From NCBI RefSeq assembly GCF_001894885.1, contig NZ_BCXB01000010.1, forward strand, positions 1 through 64,000: a stretch of 64,000 nucleotides of DNA, written 5' to 3'. The notes beneath the pieces are model-generated. The model searched no databases. It had not been told where the DNA came from and worked only from the letters and a program-made list of their open reading frames with translations. The stretch's first letter is position 1. Each line of letters begins with the position of its first letter. The DNA is from Rhodococcus marinonascens NBRC 14363. GTDB taxonomy: Bacteria > Actinomycetota > Actinomycetes > Mycobacteriales > Mycobacteriaceae. The translations under genes were made by a program, and so were the position numbers. Shown piece after piece: positions 8,436 to 18,166 of this stretch.

Positions 8436-8550
8436 AATTAGCCCCGCGCAGCGATGCCGTCCGGGGCGCGTCGGCGTGTGTAGCGGCCCTCACCCACCCG
8501 AAGTAGAGTCGGTCCGAACAAGGCTTGGGTTGTGAACGGGAGGGAACGCG

Positions 8551-9318
8551 ATGATGTACTGGCTTTTCAAGTATGTGTTATTGGGGCCGCTACTTTGGGC
8601 GGTGGGTCGGCCGACCGTTGAGGGTGCGGAGAACATACCGGCCAAGGGCGGAGCGATCCTGGCGAGTAACCATCAGGCGGTTCTGGATTCGTTCTTTCTG
8701 CCCCTGCGGGTACCGCGGAGGATCACTTTTCTCGCCAAGAGCGAATACTTCACCGGGACCGGACTCAAGGGTGCATTCCAGCGCTGGTTCTTCTCCGCGG
8801 TCGGCCAGGTGCCGATCGACCGGACGGGCGCCGACGCCGCGCAGAACGCGTTGAACGCCGGACTGCGAATCCTGTCGGATGGCAAGCTTATGGGTGTCTA
8901 CCCCGAGGGCACCCGGTCGCCCGACGGCCGCCTCTACAAGGGCAAGACCGGCCTGGCGCGCATGGCACTCGAGTCCGGAGTGAAGGTCATTCCTGTCGCC
9001 ATGATCGGAACGGAGAAGGTCAACCCGATCGGCTCGCGGATGTGGCGCCCGGCGAAGGTCACCATCCGAGTCGGGAAGCCGATCGACTTCTCCCGTTTCG
9101 AGGGTATGAGCGGCAACCGCTTCGTCGAACGGGCGGTCACCGACGAGGTCATGTACGCGCTGATGAAATTGTCGTGTCAGGAATACGTCGACATCTACGC
9201 GGCGACACTGAGGAAGACGGCACCCACGGCAGCGGGCGCGCCGGCACCGGTGTCCGATTCGGTGCCGGCGACCGATGCCACCGACGTCACGCGATTGCCG
9301 GACACGCGGGCGAGTTAG
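8551..9318 (+). CDS. 1-acyl-glycerol-3-phosphate acyltransferase family protein (PlsC-like)
   Basis: A 255-residue PlsC-type acyltransferase, expected to acylate lysophosphatidate or a related lipid at the membrane. The catalytic NHQAVLD (NHx4D) is at residues 40-46 and the phosphate-binding YPEGTRS at 117-123. The N-terminus (MMYWLFKYVLLGPLLWAVG) is hydrophobic. A GGGAGGG ribosome site precedes the ATG at 8551. It corresponds in position to Rv2182c. The C-terminal 30 residues are low-complexity and probably disordered. Exact substrate unknown. Confidence 0.85.
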   Translation: MMYWLFKYVLLGPLLWAVGRPTVEGAENIPAKGGAILASNHQAVLDSFFLPLRVPRRITFLAKSEYFTGTGLKGAFQRWFFSAVGQVPIDRTGADAAQNALNAGLRILSDGKLMGVYPEGTRSPDGRLYKGKTGLARMALESGVKVIPVAMIGTEKVNPIGSRMWRPAKVTIRVGKPIDFSRFEGMSGNRFVERAVTDEVMYALMKLSCQEYVDIYAATLRKTAPTAAGAPAPVSDSVPATDATDVTRLPDTRAS

Positions 9319-9418
9319 AGGCCCTCTCAGCCGGCGGGCCACTCAGCTGACGGCAACCACGGCAGGAAGTTATAGGGGGGACCCGGTCGGCCCGGGCGGG
9401 TGAGGCATAGTTTACGGC

Positions 9419-9910
9419 GTGCGTTACTTCTACGACTGCGAATTCATCGAGGACGGTCGGACAATCGACCTGGTGTCGATCGGGGTGATCGCCGAGGATG
9501 GACGTGAATTCTACGCGGTGTCATCCGATTTCGACCCCGAGCGGGCGGGCAGGTGGGTGCGGAGGAATGTGCTGCCGAAGCTCCCGCAGCCGTCCTCGCC
9601 GCTCTGGAAGAGCCGTGCCCGCATTCGCGACGACCTCTTCGCCTTCCTGATTCCCCGGCCCGGTATCGTCCCCGAACTGTGGGCTTGGGTCGCGGCCTAT
9701 GATCACGTCGCCCTCTGCCAACTCTGGGGTGACATGACGGAACTGCCGCAGTCGTTGCCCCGGTACACGCATGAACTCCGGCAGTACTGGGAGGAACACG
9801 GCAGCCCGGTGCTTCCACCTGCTCCGGACGACGCGCACGACGCCCTCGCGGACGCCCGGCACAACCTTGCGAAGTTCGAAGCCGTTCAGGCTGCGCGATC
9901 ACTTCGGTGA
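9419..9910 (+). CDS. 3'-5' exoribonuclease, RNase AS type (Rv2179c-like)
   Basis: A 163-residue DEDDh exonuclease. M. tuberculosis Rv2179c, the RNase AS prototype, has the same start (MRYFYDCEF) and genomic position next to aroG. The metal ligands are D6 and E8 in DCEF, D95 in AAYDHVA, and H140 and D145 in AHDALADAR. Start is GTG 9419. A -10-like CATAGT ends seven bases before it and no ribosome site is present, so the mRNA is probably leaderless. It is expected to trim 3' RNA tails with a preference for adenylate, from work on the family. Confidence 0.88.
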   Translation: MRYFYDCEFIEDGRTIDLVSIGVIAEDGREFYAVSSDFDPERAGRWVRRNVLPKLPQPSSPLWKSRARIRDDLFAFLIPRPGIVPELWAWVAAYDHVALCQLWGDMTELPQSLPRYTHELRQYWEEHGSPVLPPAPDDAHDALADARHNLAKFEAVQAARSLR

Positions 9911-9939
9911 CCTGGCCGGCCTGACCTGACTCGCACTAA

Positions 9940-11352
<1,413 letters not shown>

Positions 11353-11375
11353 CCGCTGGCATGCACGCTCAGACC

Positions 11376-11411
11376 CTCACTGCCCTGCTCCCGCGGGGTC
11401 AGGGCAGTGAG
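11376..11411. terminator. Bidirectional terminator between aroG and pknL
   Basis: CTCACTGCCCTG (11376-11387) and CAGGGCAGTGAG (11400-11411) form a perfect 12-bp stem with a 12-nt GC-rich loop, 24 bp after aroG and overlapping the stop codon of the convergent pknL. It can terminate both genes. Confidence 0.75.
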
Positions 11412-13432
11412 ACCAGCGTGACCGTGCTTCCGGGCTTCACCAGGTCGCCGCTGCCCGGATTCTGACTGATGACGAGTGATCGGTCGGTGTCGGCGACCTG
11501 ACGCACCTTCACGTCGAGTCCGAGGCGGCCCAGTTCCGCACGCGCCGATCCGGTGTTTTCCCCGATCAGGGACGGTACCCGCACTGCATTGGACACGCTC
11601 AGCGTCACACTGGTACCTGCGTTTACGCGGGTGCCGGCCTTCGGGTCGGTGGTGATCGCGCTTCCGGCCTCGGCCTTCCGATCGAAGTCGCTGGTGGTGT
11701 CCCGCACGACGATGCCGACCGCATCGAGCGCCGCGCGCGCCTCGGCCTCCGACATGCCCATGACATCGGGAATGTCTACCGGCGGAGCACCTTTGCTGAC
11801 GATGACGTTGACCTCTGAACCGGTCGCGAGTTCGGTTCCCGGCGGTGGATCCAACGCGGCCACCCCACCGATCGGAACGTTCACGCTGAATGCCTGACCG
11901 CCATCGACCGGGGTTAAGGTACGGTTCCGGAGCTCCTGCTCGATCGGGCCGCGGTCACCGTCGGCAGGCAGGGCCGGAACGGTCGGTCTGCCGAGGGACA
12001 CCAGGAGAGCCACGGTGCCGTCACGGGAAATTCGTGAACCTCCTGCCGGATCGGTTCCCAGCACGGCGTCGACGGCAGAGTCGTCCGAATACTGGCCGCG
12101 GATCTCCGTAGTAAGCCCCGCTGATTCGATCGCGGTCACCGCGGCACCGCTGTCCAGGCCGTCGATGGACGGAACAGCGGTGTACCGGCCCGAACCCATC
12201 CACCAACCCCCGATTCCTACCGCCGAGGCGAGCATCAGAACGATGAAGAGCCACACGATCGTGGTGCGCCGCGACCGTTGGCGTCGGGCGGCGAAGCCCG
12301 CGTAGTGGTATCCGTCGTCGGTCTCGTCGGAGGTGGCGAACTCGTGCGAACCGTCGACCGGAAGGCGTGGCGTCTGGGTGGTGACGACCCGAGTGTGCTG
12401 GACGCCGGGTTGTTCGGGTATCTCCGTGGGTGGGTGGTGCACCGGGCCGGCGGGTGGGAGATGCACTGTGGCGGCGGGTGGGAGATGCACTGTGGGCGAT
12501 GGGGCCGGGTGGGGTGATGCGGTGAGCGCCGTCGCCGCTGCGACGTGTTGCGCAGAGCGTCGCGGTGCCGGCACCCGGTATGTGGGCAGGTCGAGTGAGG
12601 CAGCGATGCTGCGCAGCGACGTGCCCATCTGCTCTGCGTTGGCGAAGCGGTGGGACGGCTCGCGGTGGGTGGCTTCGGCGACGAATTCGTCGAACTCGGG
12701 CGGGACACCGGCGATGAACGAACCGGGCAGGGGAACGTCTTGGTTGATCCGCTGGTAGGCGATGGACAGCGACGTGTCACCGGTGAACGGGGCGCGTCCG
12801 GTGAGGAGTTCGAACAGGAGGACGCCGGTGGAGTAGACGTCACTGCGGGTGTCCGCAACTCCAGACGTCACCTGCTCCGGCGACAGGTACGCGGCGGTGC
12901 CCAGAATCACGCTGCTAGAGGTGGTGTTCGATGCGGCCGCGGCGCGCACCAGACCGAAGTCGGCGATTTTCACCTCGCCACTGTCGGAGATCAGGATGTT
13001 TTCGGGTTTGACGTCGCGGTGCACGAGGCCGGCCCGGTGCGCGACGGCGAGAGCATCCAGAACAGGACCCACGACCGCGGCGACGGCGTGCGGGGGCATC
13101 GGCCCGCGTTCACGCAGGAGTTCGCGGAGCGTTCCACCGTCGACGAGTTCCATTACGAGGAACACATGGCCGCGGTCGTGGCCCTGGTCGTAGACCGCGA
13201 CGAGGGACGGATGCTTGAGCCGGGCTACCGAGCGGGCCTCGAACTCGAACCGGGTGAGGAACGCTGGATCGGCGGCGAATTGCGGATCCATGACTTTGAT
13301 GGCCACCGGGCGGTCGAGGCGCGTGTCGAGCCCCCTGTAGACGGTGGACATGCCACCACGCGCGATCACGGCATCCACCCGATAGCGCCGGTCGAGCAGT
13401 TCGCCGATCAAACGTTGACCTCCATCGTGCAC
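11399..13432 (-). CDS. pknL: Serine/threonine protein kinase PknL with four PASTA domains
   Basis: A 677-residue transmembrane receptor kinase. The N-terminal Hanks kinase domain has the glycine loop at about residues 24-32, catalytic Lys46, HRDVKPEN with Asp140 and DFG at 158-160, with a Thr/Ser-rich activation loop (about 170-175). A Pro-rich linker with tandem VHLPPA repeats (about 314-336) precedes one membrane helix (about 390-412). Outside are four PASTA repeats of about 66 residues (415-677), which in relatives bind muropeptides or lipid II. The GTG start at 13432 seems leaderless. As I recall, M. tuberculosis PknL lacks PASTA domains, so this is the fuller form. Its divergent neighbour is the Rv2175c-like DNA-binding protein, a known PknL substrate in mycobacteria. 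Confidence 0.93.
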   Translation of the reverse strand: MHDGGQRLIGELLDRRYRVDAVIARGGMSTVYRGLDTRLDRPVAIKVMDPQFAADPAFLTRFEFEARSVARLKHPSLVAVYDQGHDRGHVFLVMELVDGGTLRELLRERGPMPPHAVAAVVGPVLDALAVAHRAGLVHRDVKPENILISDSGEVKIADFGLVRAAAASNTTSSSVILGTAAYLSPEQVTSGVADTRSDVYSTGVLLFELLTGRAPFTGDTSLSIAYQRINQDVPLPGSFIAGVPPEFDEFVAEATHREPSHRFANAEQMGTSLRSIAASLDLPTYRVPAPRRSAQHVAAATALTASPHPAPSPTVHLPPAATVHLPPAGPVHHPPTEIPEQPGVQHTRVVTTQTPRLPVDGSHEFATSDETDDGYHYAGFAARRQRSRRTTIVWLFIVLMLASAVGIGGWWMGSGRYTAVPSIDGLDSGAAVTAIESAGLTTEIRGQYSDDSAVDAVLGTDPAGGSRISRDGTVALLVSLGRPTVPALPADGDRGPIEQELRNRTLTPVDGGQAFSVNVPIGGVAALDPPPGTELATGSEVNVIVSKGAPPVDIPDVMGMSEAEARAALDAVGIVVRDTTSDFDRKAEAGSAITTDPKAGTRVNAGTSVTLSVSNAVRVPSLIGENTGSARAELGRLGLDVKVRQVADTDRSLVISQNPGSGDLVKPGSTVTLVSLP
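12450..12497. repeat. 24-bp tandem repeat in the PknL linker
   Basis: A 24-bp unit at 12450-12473 is repeated at 12474-12497, with a degenerate third copy just before it. It encodes the VHLPPA-type Pro-rich juxtamembrane repeats. In frame. Confidence 0.7.
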
Positions 13433-13541
13433 TGTGTTTAACCCCCCGAGTGTGTGCAGCCCGGCTATTCGGGCCTCTCAATCGTAGCCAGCTACCCCGA
13501 CCGGTAGCGCCACCCGGGAAGCAACCGGATAACTTAGGGGA

Positions 13542-13910
13542 GTGAGTGCGATCCCTTACTGTGACGATGTCCTGGACCCTTCCATCTCGCTGCTCCAGTT
13601 GGTGGATGCCGCGAAGAACCTCGGTGTGGCTGTCACCCGCGTGCAGCAACTCCTGCGCGACCACCAGTTGCTTGCCGTCCGTCGCGATGGCTTGCTGGGC
13701 GTTCCCGAACTCTTCTTCGGCAAAAACGGCGAGATTGTCCAGTGGTTGCCCGGCCTTATCGCCGTGCTGCACGACGGCGGATTCAGCGACGAGGAAATGC
13801 TGCGCTGGATGTTCCGTAGCGACGACAGCCTGCCGGGCACACCCGCGGAGGCCCTGCACGGTGACCTTGCCCGCGAGGTGATCCGGCGCGCTCAGGCGAT
13901 GGGTTTCTGA
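13542..13910 (+). CDS. Rv2175c-like winged-helix DNA-binding protein, putative PknL substrate
   Basis: 122 residues. The N-terminal half (SISLLQLVDAAKNLGVAVTRVQQLLRDHQLLAVRRDG) reads as a MerR-like helix-turn-helix and wing. The rest (GFSDEEMLRWMFRSDDSLPGTPAEALHG) matches the actinobacterial Rv2175c family. In M. tuberculosis this protein is phosphorylated by PknL and loses DNA binding. The divergent arrangement with pknL supports the same pairing here. GTG 13542 follows TAACTT closely and may be leaderless. It converges on crtB with only 4 bp between them. Confidence 0.85.
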   Translation: MSAIPYCDDVLDPSISLLQLVDAAKNLGVAVTRVQQLLRDHQLLAVRRDGLLGVPELFFGKNGEIVQWLPGLIAVLHDGGFSDEEMLRWMFRSDDSLPGTPAEALHGDLAREVIRRAQAMGF

Positions 13911-13914
13911 ACTG

Positions 13915-14856
13915 TCACGACCTCCGACCGCGGGTGGGTAGCGTGAGCCGGGCGAACTGGGGGAGTGCAACTGCCCACCGATCTCTCCGGGGCACGGTGG
14001 CGCGCCGGTCGAGAACCCGGTAGCCCCCGCGTTCGATTTCGTCGAGGATGCGCGAGTACAGCACGTACGCGGTCCGGATTCCAGGTTGCACCCGCCGGTC
14101 CAGCATGGCAATTCCAGGTTCGGCGCTCCGGTACACGGACCGTGTGATCGAGATGAGATGGGCGAGCGCCCGCACGATCCGCTGGTCGGTCGTTCCGGTG
14201 CGCCGACTGAACGCGAGAAGTTCGGTATCGACCCCGAACGCTCTCAGCTCGCGTGCCGGTAGATAAACGCGGCCTCGGTCGAGATCCTCGCCGACGTCGC
14301 GGAGGAAGTTTGTGAGCTGGAACGCCTCGCCGAGAGCCGCGGCGTGCGGTTCTGCGTCGGCCATCCGCCCGGTCGTCCCGAGGACGGGCAGCATCTGCAG
14401 CCCGACGACGACGGCCGAACCGTACATGTAGGTGCGAAGATCGGCCAGGGTGCCGTATTCGGTTCGGTGAGCCGGGGTTCCGGGCACGTCCATCCGCATG
14501 GAGTGCAGGAACGCGAAGAAGTAGTCGTGCGGAATTTCGAAGTAGGCCACTGTGTCGAGGAATGCGGGTAGCACCCGCTGCATCCCACCGGGACACGCAT
14601 GCGATCCGACTGCGCTTCGATCGGAGAAACAGAGTCGCAGCATCGCGTCGATCCGATCGAGTTCGGTGGCAACGTCCTCGGCAGACCGGCCCGCATCGAC
14701 GTCGACGATGTCGTCGACCGTGCGGGCGAACCCGTACAGTGAATGCGCCGCGGCCCGGCGACGTGCGGGAAGCAACCGGGTGGCGAGATGGTAGGTGCGC
14801 CCGTGCTCTGCAGCCACCGCGCCGCAGTACCGATAACTGTCCGCCAGATCGCTCAC
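13915..14856 (-). CDS. crtB: Phytoene synthase
   Basis: About 313 residues of the squalene/phytoene synthase family, joining two geranylgeranyl diphosphates into phytoene. Two Asp-rich diphosphate-binding sites are visible: DDIVD at residues 48-52 and DVGED at 187-191. I chose GTG 14856, 7 bp after the mptA stop, over the upstream ATG at 14892, which would overlap mptA. It is the last gene of a minus-strand run crtE-crtI-mptA-crtB that supplies and uses GGPP. Confidence 0.92.
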   Translation of the reverse strand: MSDLADSYRYCGAVAAEHGRTYHLATRLLPARRRAAAHSLYGFARTVDDIVDVDAGRSAEDVATELDRIDAMLRLCFSDRSAVGSHACPGGMQRVLPAFLDTVAYFEIPHDYFFAFLHSMRMDVPGTPAHRTEYGTLADLRTYMYGSAVVVGLQMLPVLGTTGRMADAEPHAAALGEAFQLTNFLRDVGEDLDRGRVYLPARELRAFGVDTELLAFSRRTGTTDQRIVRALAHLISITRSVYRSAEPGIAMLDRRVQPGIRTAYVLYSRILDEIERGGYRVLDRRATVPRRDRWAVALPQFARLTLPTRGRRS

Positions 14857-14863
14857 GGGCGCC

Positions 14864-16474
14864 TCACTCGATGGCGGGTGACGACGTAGCACGTGCTGGG
14901 TCGGAGGTGTGCTTGCTCTCTTGCGGGCGTTGACGTGGGGTGCGCAGACGCAACGGGTCGACCGAATGCAACGACATTGCGGCGATTACCGCCGCGAACG
15001 TTGCGAGCACTACGTGCGGGAAGGTGTAGAGGCCGATCGACCCGTCGGGTTGGAACACCAGCATCAACCAGGTGGACAACCCGACGAGGATCATCAGCGT
15101 TCGCAGCGACAACGCGAAACCTGCGGCGATCGCAATCGGCCACGAGTAGTACCAGGGCAGAGCAGCAGGCGACAGGATCACGATGGCGACCAGGACGATG
15201 AGGATTCCGAGGATCGCGTCGCGTTCGGTCTTCCGGTATCGCCACCAGGCCGCCAGCACGATCACCACGAGGGCAACAGCACTGATCGGGCGGCTGATAG
15301 CCAGTACCTCACTGAGTCGCAGATCGGCGAACCACGAGGTTCCGACCGTCACGACATGGGCGACGATCGTCGGCAACGTCAACCAGTTGATGATCTTGTT
15401 CGAGCCGGACAGCGCGCTCATCCAGCCGAGTCCGACTCCGGCGACAGCGGACGCCCCGGCGAAGATGACCACGAATACCGCGAATCCCGCGCTCGCTGTC
15501 TTCGCGAACAGCGAGAGGGGTGACGCTGGTGTGCGGCCTTCCGACTCGGCTTTCTCTTTCTCGTGCAGCATCCAGATCCACACTATGAACGGAAGTGCGG
15601 CACCCGCGGTGGCCTTGACTGCCACGGCCACCGACACGAGCGCGATTCCGGCGAGGTGGTGACGCTCGAGTGCGAGCGCGATTCCTGCCATCATCAGGCC
15701 GACCATCAGGAGTTCGTTGTGGACACCACCGATGAGGTGTATGAGGACCAGAGGATTGAGCACCGCGAGCCACAGTGCGATGGCAGGATTTCCGCCGAGG
15801 TGTCGGGCGAGGTGGGGGACCGCCCAGACCATGAGGGCGAGCCCCGGCAGCATCGTAATTCGAAGAAGCATTGTTCCCGTGATCACGTTGTCGCCGGTCA
15901 GTGCAGTGATTCCCTGACTGAGAAGCAGGAACAGTGGGCCGTAGGGCGCGGTGGTCGTGGTCCACACGTTGCTGACATTGTCGAGGAGGACTCCCGGGTT
16001 GACCACCGGTCCCACGGCGTAGGGATCGAACCCGTCACGCAGCAGCGCGCCCTGCGCCAGGTAGGAATAGGCGTCCCGGCTGAACATGGGAACGGCCAGC
16101 AGTAGAGGTGCCGTCCACGCCGGGACGATCAACCGCAACTGTCCCAAGCTGACGTTCCCACGGAGCGTTCCGCGACCCAACCGCACCCAGGCGGTGATCA
16201 TCGCGACGACACCGATCCAGACGATTATGGTCGACAGAACGTAGCCGTGACCGAACCGCAACCAGGACAAGTGCATCGATTCGAGGAGAGGGTCCACGCG
16301 GCGCACGCTGCCCGCCCCGAAACCGCCGAACGTGATCATCGCCGCGCCGGCGAAACCGAGGATCGCGGCATGCCCCTCCGGACTGCGGAGGAAGTCGGCC
16401 ACGGTGTGTAGCCGCGGCCGTTGTGGCGTGGTCGTAGCAGGCGCGACGCTCGCCTGCCGGGCAGAGGACGTCAT
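14864..16474 (-). CDS. mptA: Alpha-(1->6)-mannopyranosyltransferase MptA
   Basis: A 536-residue polytopic GT-C glycosyltransferase with about a dozen hydrophobic segments and the family acidic loop MFSRDAYSYLAQG near residue 130. It uses polyprenyl-phosphomannose outside the membrane to extend the alpha-1,6-mannan core of lipomannan/lipoarabinomannan. ATG 16474 has a GGGGAGGAA ribosome site. In mycobacteria mptA sits beside an isoprenyl diphosphate synthase gene (Rv2174/Rv2173). Here crtI separates it from crtE and crtB follows it. Confidence 0.9.
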   Translation of the reverse strand: MTSSARQASVAPATTTPQRPRLHTVADFLRSPEGHAAILGFAGAAMITFGGFGAGSVRRVDPLLESMHLSWLRFGHGYVLSTIIVWIGVVAMITAWVRLGRGTLRGNVSLGQLRLIVPAWTAPLLLAVPMFSRDAYSYLAQGALLRDGFDPYAVGPVVNPGVLLDNVSNVWTTTTAPYGPLFLLLSQGITALTGDNVITGTMLLRITMLPGLALMVWAVPHLARHLGGNPAIALWLAVLNPLVLIHLIGGVHNELLMVGLMMAGIALALERHHLAGIALVSVAVAVKATAGAALPFIVWIWMLHEKEKAESEGRTPASPLSLFAKTASAGFAVFVVIFAGASAVAGVGLGWMSALSGSNKIINWLTLPTIVAHVVTVGTSWFADLRLSEVLAISRPISAVALVVIVLAAWWRYRKTERDAILGILIVLVAIVILSPAALPWYYSWPIAIAAGFALSLRTLMILVGLSTWLMLVFQPDGSIGLYTFPHVVLATFAAVIAAMSLHSVDPLRLRTPRQRPQESKHTSDPARATSSPAIE

Positions 16475-16601
16475 GAGTGCTGAATTCCTCCCCGACGTGA
16501 GTTCGGTTGCGCCCGTAACGTGCGCATCGCGTGGTCGAGGAGTCAGTTTAATTGCTGTTGGAACCGGCTCTCACCATGCCTTGCCAATATCGCCGCACGA
16601 T

Positions 16602-18158
16602 TCAAACTTTCGACGGCCCCGTGATTCGCGCAGCGGCGAGTTTCCCTGACAACAGAACGGAAGGAACCCCGACGCCTGGAACGGTCCCCGAGCCGGCCAG
16701 GACGACGTTGTCCAGGCCCCTGACCAGGTTCGGGCGCCGGAACGGTCCGGTCTGTCGGAACACGTGTGCGGCCGCGAACGGACTGCCTGCGGCCATCCCC
16801 TTGCCGAGCCAGGTCAGTGGGGTGTCGACATGGTCGACTGCGAAGTGCGTCACGATTCCGGTGTACCCGCGTGTCTCGAGTTCACGCAGGAGCTCGCTCA
16901 CGTACGGCTCGGTCAACGAGGCCCAGTCCAGAGGTGCGCTGTGTAGGTTCGGACAAGGTGCGAGCACCGACAGCGGTTCCGCGGGGACGCCCCCACGGTC
17001 GACGACCAGACCGGGATCGGACACGGCGGGCCGGGTGAGTAGCAGCGAGGGGTCGGTCATCAGGCGCCCGCCTCCCGCCCGTGCGGTGATCTCCGCGAAC
17101 GTTTTCTTCCACGCGTGGCCGAAGTCGATCGTGTGATGGCGCCGCGCCGGCCACTGCGCACTCACCGAAGTGGGTACGGTTCCGTGCAGGACCACGGCGG
17201 ACGGCGACACTCGTACACGCCGGGGACTCCGGCGTGACACCGGGCGCAGGAGATCGTCGACCGCCGCGGTGTCCGGCGTCAGGACCAGGGCGTCGCAGCC
17301 GATCCGGTCACCCTCAGCGGTGCAGACGGCGCTGACGCGGTCGTCGGCGCCCTCGATACGCGTGACCTCGGTCTCGAATCGGACCTCGCCGCCCGCAGTG
17401 GTGAGCGCATCGGCGAGGGCGAGAGCTATCGAGCGCATCCCACCCCGGGGGAAGTAGACGCCCAGAGATGTGTCCATGTGAGCGATCGCACCGTATACCG
17501 CGAGGGCGTCGGCGGGAGCGACCCCGGCGTACAGGGCCTGGAATGTGAAGATCCGACGAAGTCTCGGATCGGTGATCGTGCGATCGACCCGAGCGCCGAG
17601 TCGGCCGAAGCCGCCGAGTGCAGCCAGTTTCGCCAGATCCCGTGCGGCCGCGGGTGAGGAGACGAGATCGAGTGGCGAGTCGAAGTTCGCGTCCATGAAG
17701 CGGTGGTATTCGGCGTCGAAGATCCGACCGAGCCAGCGTCGCAGGGTCAGGTATCTGGCTGATTCCTCCGGTCCGCACACCCGAGTGACCTCGGCGACCA
17801 TCGCATCCGGGTCCGAGTGGACGTCCAGCGACGAACCGTCCGCGAACCGTGCGTGATAGGCAGGTGACAGGCGCTCGAGGATCAGTGCGGGACGGGTGGA
17901 ATCGAGGTCGGCGCCCACGGCGGCGAGCGCGTCACGGACCAGTTCGGGCATTGTGAGCACGGTGGCGCCGTTGTCGATGTCGTAGCCGGGACCCTGGTAG
18001 GTGCCCACCCGGCCACCGGGTGACGACTCCCGTTCGAGGACGGTGACCCGCACGCCCGATCCGGTGAGGTACAGGGCGGCAGACAGACCGGCGAGTCCGG
18101 CACCGACCACCACGACATGGTCGGTGCGGCCGAGCACCGTACGGAGTGCGCGAGCCAT
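16602..18158 (-). CDS. crtI: Phytoene desaturase
   Basis: 518 residues. The FAD-binding GxGxxG (GAGLAG) lies at residues 19-24, with the carotenoid-desaturase signature GRVGTYQGPGYDIDNGATVL after it. The C-terminal motif AGSGTVPGVGVPSVLLSGK is characteristic of CrtI. It introduces double bases of desaturation into phytoene to give lycopene or a partly desaturated product. ATG 18158 lies 8 bp after the crtE stop with a GAGG ribosome site, so the two are co-transcribed. A 127-bp gap separates it from mptA. Confidence 0.9.
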   Translation of the reverse strand: MARALRTVLGRTDHVVVVGAGLAGLSAALYLTGSGVRVTVLERESSPGGRVGTYQGPGYDIDNGATVLTMPELVRDALAAVGADLDSTRPALILERLSPAYHARFADGSSLDVHSDPDAMVAEVTRVCGPEESARYLTLRRWLGRIFDAEYHRFMDANFDSPLDLVSSPAAARDLAKLAALGGFGRLGARVDRTITDPRLRRIFTFQALYAGVAPADALAVYGAIAHMDTSLGVYFPRGGMRSIALALADALTTAGGEVRFETEVTRIEGADDRVSAVCTAEGDRIGCDALVLTPDTAAVDDLLRPVSRRSPRRVRVSPSAVVLHGTVPTSVSAQWPARRHHTIDFGHAWKKTFAEITARAGGGRLMTDPSLLLTRPAVSDPGLVVDRGGVPAEPLSVLAPCPNLHSAPLDWASLTEPYVSELLRELETRGYTGIVTHFAVDHVDTPLTWLGKGMAAGSPFAAAHVFRQTGPFRRPNLVRGLDNVVLAGSGTVPGVGVPSVLLSGKLAAARITGPSKV

Positions 18159-18166
18159 CGCGGGCC

